From an uncultured Alistipes sp. (GTDB lineage Bacteria; Bacteroidota; Bacteroidia; Bacteroidales; Rikenellaceae), in NCBI GenBank assembly GCA_904502075.1, contig CAJGDL010000068.1, positions 1 through 9,230 of the forward strand: a stretch of DNA of 9,230 nt. The letters are read 5' to 3'. Positions 8,001 through 9,230 of this stretch are shown piece after piece (within the stretch, counting starts at the first letter, position 1; every line of letters begins with the position of its first letter). Made by a program: the position numbers and the translations under genes. The notes under the pieces were generated by a model. That model made no database searches, had not been told where the DNA came from, and worked only from the letters and a program-made list of their open reading frames with translations.

Positions 8001-8177
8001 CACGCGCCAGGTAACATCCTCGCGGTTCATCATCTCGTTCGAGGAATCGACATAGACGAACGAAATAGGCAACTTGGCCAACTGGTCATCCGTGAACTCT
8101 GCAAACAGACGCTTGCGGAAGGCCTTCAGAATTTTACCGCCGGTACCACCGACGCCGACTAAAATATGGTTCTCCAT
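5085..8177 (-). CDS. Large tubulin/FtsZ-superfamily GTP-binding protein (Tubulin_2-like)
   Basis: The 1030-residue cytoplasmic protein has no signal peptide or membrane helix. The N-terminal third carries tubulin/FtsZ nucleotide-binding signatures: GVGGTGGK at 8-15 (T1-like loop), VYVDSSNE at 41-48 (likely T2/T3 region) and FTGLAGGTGSGS at 156-167, the G-G-T-G-S-G phosphate-binding T4 signature of the superfamily. DAGRYHANGYAALMELNAL (211-229) may be the guanine-contacting helix with an Asn. I do not see a clear N-x-D-x-x-D T7 catalytic loop, so hydrolysis in an FtsZ-like polymer is not assured. The rest, some 700 residues, is a mostly helical extension with likely coiled coil around 515-630. 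FtsZ is about 380 residues, so this belongs with the long Tubulin_2-type family. It is the second gene of the cluster, 42 bases after the membrane-protein gene. Superfamily membership is strong; the role (membrane remodelling or a cytoskeletal scaffold) is inferred from published proposals for related families. Confidence 0.92.
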   Translation of the reverse strand: MENHILVGVGGTGGKILKAFRKRLFAEFTDDQLAKLPISFVYVDSSNEMMNREDVTWRVLGKNAIFNDNQFVNIKGISLNEVFASPSSFPGLKGFIGDPEVMKKTLGEVGAAAAQKRRAGRILFASNIDKYINALTAQYNRVNDITHATRTNIHIFTGLAGGTGSGSVIDLVSQTRMIPQFREGLSGDGKMGTSIVLYCMTPEITPPAKCDAGRYHANGYAALMELNALMIKKYIPHDVTGKNDRLNLEKVAKVVDGCIVYSNVNENGLSVESHEQLPALVSDFVYNRVFLPYNNNTEEFLRSYSFENINDWDKEKNEKSKEGVVDYVRSKTVSSFGIKRIMIPEEEITEYFTFNLGRQALLQMRYNNWADDMGYRDTPANVDFHSEVKEPENWNKWRISDKHLMLNQPILNSDIEGKNKWPSFNDYWVNAIDAWTDQARSAAMPLNELEKFCNEGYSKFFRKVGVAEFFEGKTRAKEEHAYEIVEIVEKQLFDKWAMGDYSLYNLQQFVDCLKELVDDRRKGFETKINQTSQVLEQLEQARVLNRSEWENLGLIGGLIKKNKIIQQHATILQQIYIKRTEMEGMTFAMGLLASLFTKFNQLRSRIDQFVATMEAAFKHTEAQIGSRCQDNGGLDDTKQSIIRFYKRGEVVNFTQEVIRDKNRQKGVAAEMREALISTIGTERSFVRANAKIDKDQIAQIFDTTIRRKAIAIHNDLRQEEHEKLIGRNIMEQLSEIFQSDDQLHSFAKDVVEKSGVYSVFDPTEIKRAVKNNEVPSVGRNIMRKIVFINLPEAKGNEQVMKFSSKFKQALIDSVEAGIQVKIDETGSRKNEITILTIAYCFPLRTLRDLRFMEERYLEAINNPNTGRENRTVLHTEGTGEQFPNLFMAHEASASEIREQYTKYLIAAYAIGHIRYADREDGTGLKAYGTISISRTGLETLNPIANKFTEIPYMYELFTEAMGEELKAKVAAALQGEYLHVEKRKELLTTIQGLIRDVILPECDNNKGSEKFLFFNKQAEGAMDVIEGIAQ

Positions 8178-8219
8178 AGTGTTAATGTTTTATGTTTGTA
8201 TTTTGTTTTTTCGCGTAGG

Positions 8220-8777
8220 TTAATATTCGCTCAGGTAGGCGGCATAGGCCCGACTGCGGCGCGACTGCTTCGCTGCGTCGTTGATCATCAGAAAGCCTCC
8301 CACCAAGGCGAAGCCCACAAGCCAAAGCAGGCGCTTCCAAATATAGCCGCTCACTCCGCTGCGCAGTTCGCGGTAGTAGGCCGTGGCGATGGCGGCGGCA
8401 TTTGCCGTCGAGGCGTTGAGCTCCTCGCGGCCGAACGAAATAAAATCCTCGGCTGCCGGGATCTGTTGGCGGATCAGCGCCTCGAGTTGGTCGTTGCCGA
8501 GGTTTTGGCCGACCGATTGGGCCTGCTGAATGCTCATGGCCACGAGGTTCCATTTTTGGTCGATCTGACGGCGCACGCGCACCGCACCGAAGAGGAAGAG
8601 AGCCTCGGCAAAAAGGAGGATCAGCGTGATGCCCAAAATCAAGATCGGCTTCAGGTCAAAGAAGTCGTAGCGCGCGTGGGTCGAGCGGGCCATCAGGGCG
8701 ATCACCGCTACGATGCCACCCGATACGACGAGAGCCAACAGCAGGGCTGTGAAGAGTTCTTTAAGGACGAAAAACAT
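8220..8777 (-). CDS. Three-helix inner-membrane protein, first gene of the cluster
   Basis: The 185-residue product has three hydrophobic segments, at about 9-30, 44-66 and 149-165. Residues 67-146 form a soluble, largely helical region, polar and Gln/Ala-rich (WNLVAMSIQQAQSVGQNLGN onward), between the second and third helices. The short C-terminal tail is basic (KQSRRSR) and ends YLSEY. By the positive-inside rule, the arginines after helix 2 (RVRRQ) and after helix 3 conflict unless helix 3 is re-entrant or the topology is unusual. No known domain is recognised. It directly follows the cluster promoter with a leader of about 58 bases containing a perfect palindrome, and lies 42 bases before the tubulin-like gene. 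It is a good candidate for the membrane anchor of that protein, but this is inferred from position. Confidence 0.85.
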   Translation of the reverse strand: MFFVLKELFTALLLALVVSGGIVAVIALMARSTHARYDFFDLKPILILGITLILLFAEALFLFGAVRVRRQIDQKWNLVAMSIQQAQSVGQNLGNDQLEALIRQQIPAAEDFISFGREELNASTANAAAIATAYYRELRSGVSGYIWKRLLWLVGFALVGGFLMINDAAKQSRRSRAYAAYLSEY

Positions 8778-8794
8778 AGGCTTTTCTTTGCTTG

Positions 8795-8812
8795 TCCGAA
8801 GATATCTTCGGA
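8795..8812. promoter_or_regulatory. Perfect 18-bp palindrome, candidate operator
   Basis: TCCGAAGATATCTTCGGA is an uninterrupted, exact dyad. It ends 17 bases before the start codon of the first cluster gene and about 30 bases downstream of the predicted -7 box, in the 5' untranslated region. It has the form of a binding site for a dimeric regulator. In RNA it could also fold into a 6-bp hairpin near the start codon. No regulator gene is present in the window. Confidence 0.55.
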
Positions 8813-8842
8813 GAGAAATTTTCGCTTTGGGTTATCGAAATA

Positions 8843-8874
8843 CAAAATTAGGTAAAAAACAGTAAAAAAGCAAG
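8843..8874 (-). promoter_or_regulatory. Promoter of the six-gene tubulin-like cluster
   Basis: The minus strand reads TAATTTTG (8850-8843), an exact match to the Bacteroidota -7 consensus TAnnTTTG. CTTG at 8874-8871 serves as the -33 element, with 20 bases between TTG and the -7 box, the usual spacing. The A/T-rich spacer and a predicted start near 8836 give a leader of about 58 bases. No comparable promoter is seen in any gap inside the cluster. Confidence 0.7.
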
Positions 8875-8890
8875 TTTTTTAGGGGATAAG

Positions 8891-8960
8891 AGGCGGGTTT
8901 TTTCTCCCTTCTCGAAAAGATTGTGCAATCAAGGGGTGTGGAGAATCAAAAAATCCGCCT
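8891..8960. repeat. Long imperfect inverted repeat just upstream of the promoter
   Basis: AGGCGGGTTTTTT (8891-8903) pairs with AAAAAATCCGCCT (8948-8960) over 13 positions with one G-T wobble. Nested inside are TTCTC/GAGAA (8902-8906, 8941-8945) and CCCTT/AAGGG (8906-8910, 8931-8935). The innermost part is the dyad GATTGTGCAATC (8919-8930). Its inner edge is only 17 bases from the -33 element, so a regulatory role is possible. It is equally compatible with a dispersed palindromic element. Confidence 0.5.
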
Positions 8961-8999
8961 TTTGAAGGGGTTGATCCCTTTAAAATTCCGGTGGGGTGC

Positions 9000-9043
9000 A
9001 AAAAAGTCTCTACCCTGTCGAGCATAGTCCGACAGGGTAGAGA
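9000..9043 (-). terminator. Rho-independent terminator of an upstream transcript
   Basis: A perfect 14-bp inverted repeat, 9007-9020 and 9030-9043, with a 9-base loop. On the minus strand the stem is followed by C and then six T's (9005-9000), the canonical order. On the plus strand there is no T run, so the direction is clear. It ends a minus-strand transcript that begins beyond 9230, and isolates the cluster promoter from read-through. Confidence 0.8.
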
Positions 9044-9050
9044 TAAACCT

Positions 9051-9230
9051 CGTCATTGCGAAAATTTTCATTTTATGGCGTAGTGGAATGCGATTTGCCA
9101 CCATGAAAATTTGTGGCAATCTACCGCTTATCCAAAACCGCGGATTGCCCCAAACCGCCTTGTCGTCCGGGCGGTTGATCGACTTGGTAACTCCTTAATA
9201 ATAGGAAGATCCCCACGAATTTTCATGCAA
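9051..9230. repeat. Cluster of inverted repeats, REP-like intergenic sequence
   Basis: Several palindromic pairs lie together. ATTGCGAAAATTTTCAT (9055-9071) pairs imperfectly with ATGAAAATTTGTGGCAAT (9103-9120). GGCAATC (9115-9121) pairs with GATTGCC (9143-9149). AACCGCC (9153-9159) pairs with GGCGGTT (9170-9176). AATTTTCAT recurs at 9218-9226. The CGTCATTGCG start and GGCAATC/GATTGCC words resemble short dispersed palindromic repeats common in bacterial intergenic DNA. No coding potential is seen. It may be the 3' part of a structured transcript ending at the adjacent terminator. Confidence 0.5.

Larger units (their letters stand above)
8778..9230. other. Non-coding region upstream of the cluster
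   Basis: This 453-base stretch has no credible gene on either strand. From low to high coordinates it holds the cluster leader with its palindrome, the promoter, a long imperfect hairpin, a minus-strand terminator and a field of inverted repeats that runs to the window edge. No tRNA, IS end or CRISPR pattern is seen. The next gene must lie beyond 9230. Confidence 0.8.

Noticed and set aside
5442..8162. Two long plus-strand open frames (5442-6662 and 6738-8162) opposite the tubulin-like gene
   Set aside because: They are antisense to a gene with clear tubulin motifs, have His/Val/Leu/Asp-rich translations typical of the reverse complement of GC-rich coding DNA, and lack recognisable domains or start signals.
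8891..9230. Palindromes considered as a CRISPR array or insertion-sequence ends
   Set aside because: No regularly spaced direct repeats, no transposase fragment and no target-site duplication are visible.

Overview
This window looks like part of a Bacteroidota chromosome, probably a gut Bacteroidales. Four signs point that way. Two promoter -7 elements fit the Bacteroidota consensus TAnnTTTG. Shine-Dalgarno sites are weak or absent. The three secreted proteins have short signal peptides ending in A-x-A followed by Gln. The base composition is moderately GC-rich and fits an Alistipes-like genome, but the genus is an inference.

All seven supported genes lie on the minus strand, so transcription runs from high to low coordinates. 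Positions 8778-9230 are non-coding. They hold a rho-independent terminator for something to the right of the window, a field of inverted repeats, a long imperfect hairpin, a promoter and a perfect 18-bp palindrome just before the first gene. A six-gene cluster follows: a three-helix membrane protein (8220-8777), a 1030-residue tubulin/FtsZ-superfamily protein (5085-8177), a zinc-ribbon/transmembrane/Ig-like/MORN-like protein (4196-4996), and three consecutive secreted proteins (3006-4166, 2027-3004, 1001-1984). A strong terminator (961-993) closes the cluster. The separate gene nagB (9-812), glucosamine-6-phosphate deaminase, follows with its own candidate promoter.

The six-gene cluster is the exciting part. 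It combines a predicted cytoplasmic GTP-binding tubulin-like protein with two inner-membrane proteins and three exported proteins, under one visible promoter and one visible terminator. One membrane protein has a cytoplasmic zinc ribbon and an apparently extracytoplasmic Big_2-like domain, so it could physically connect the tubulin-like protein to the exported parts. Large tubulin-like proteins of this kind are known as a family (Pfam Tubulin_2; related FtsZ-like families have been proposed to act in membrane remodelling). The accessory genes here lack the vWA and OmpA partners proposed for such systems. The cluster may be a Bacteroidota-specific, poorly characterised envelope-spanning version. 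Its actual function cannot be read from the sequence.
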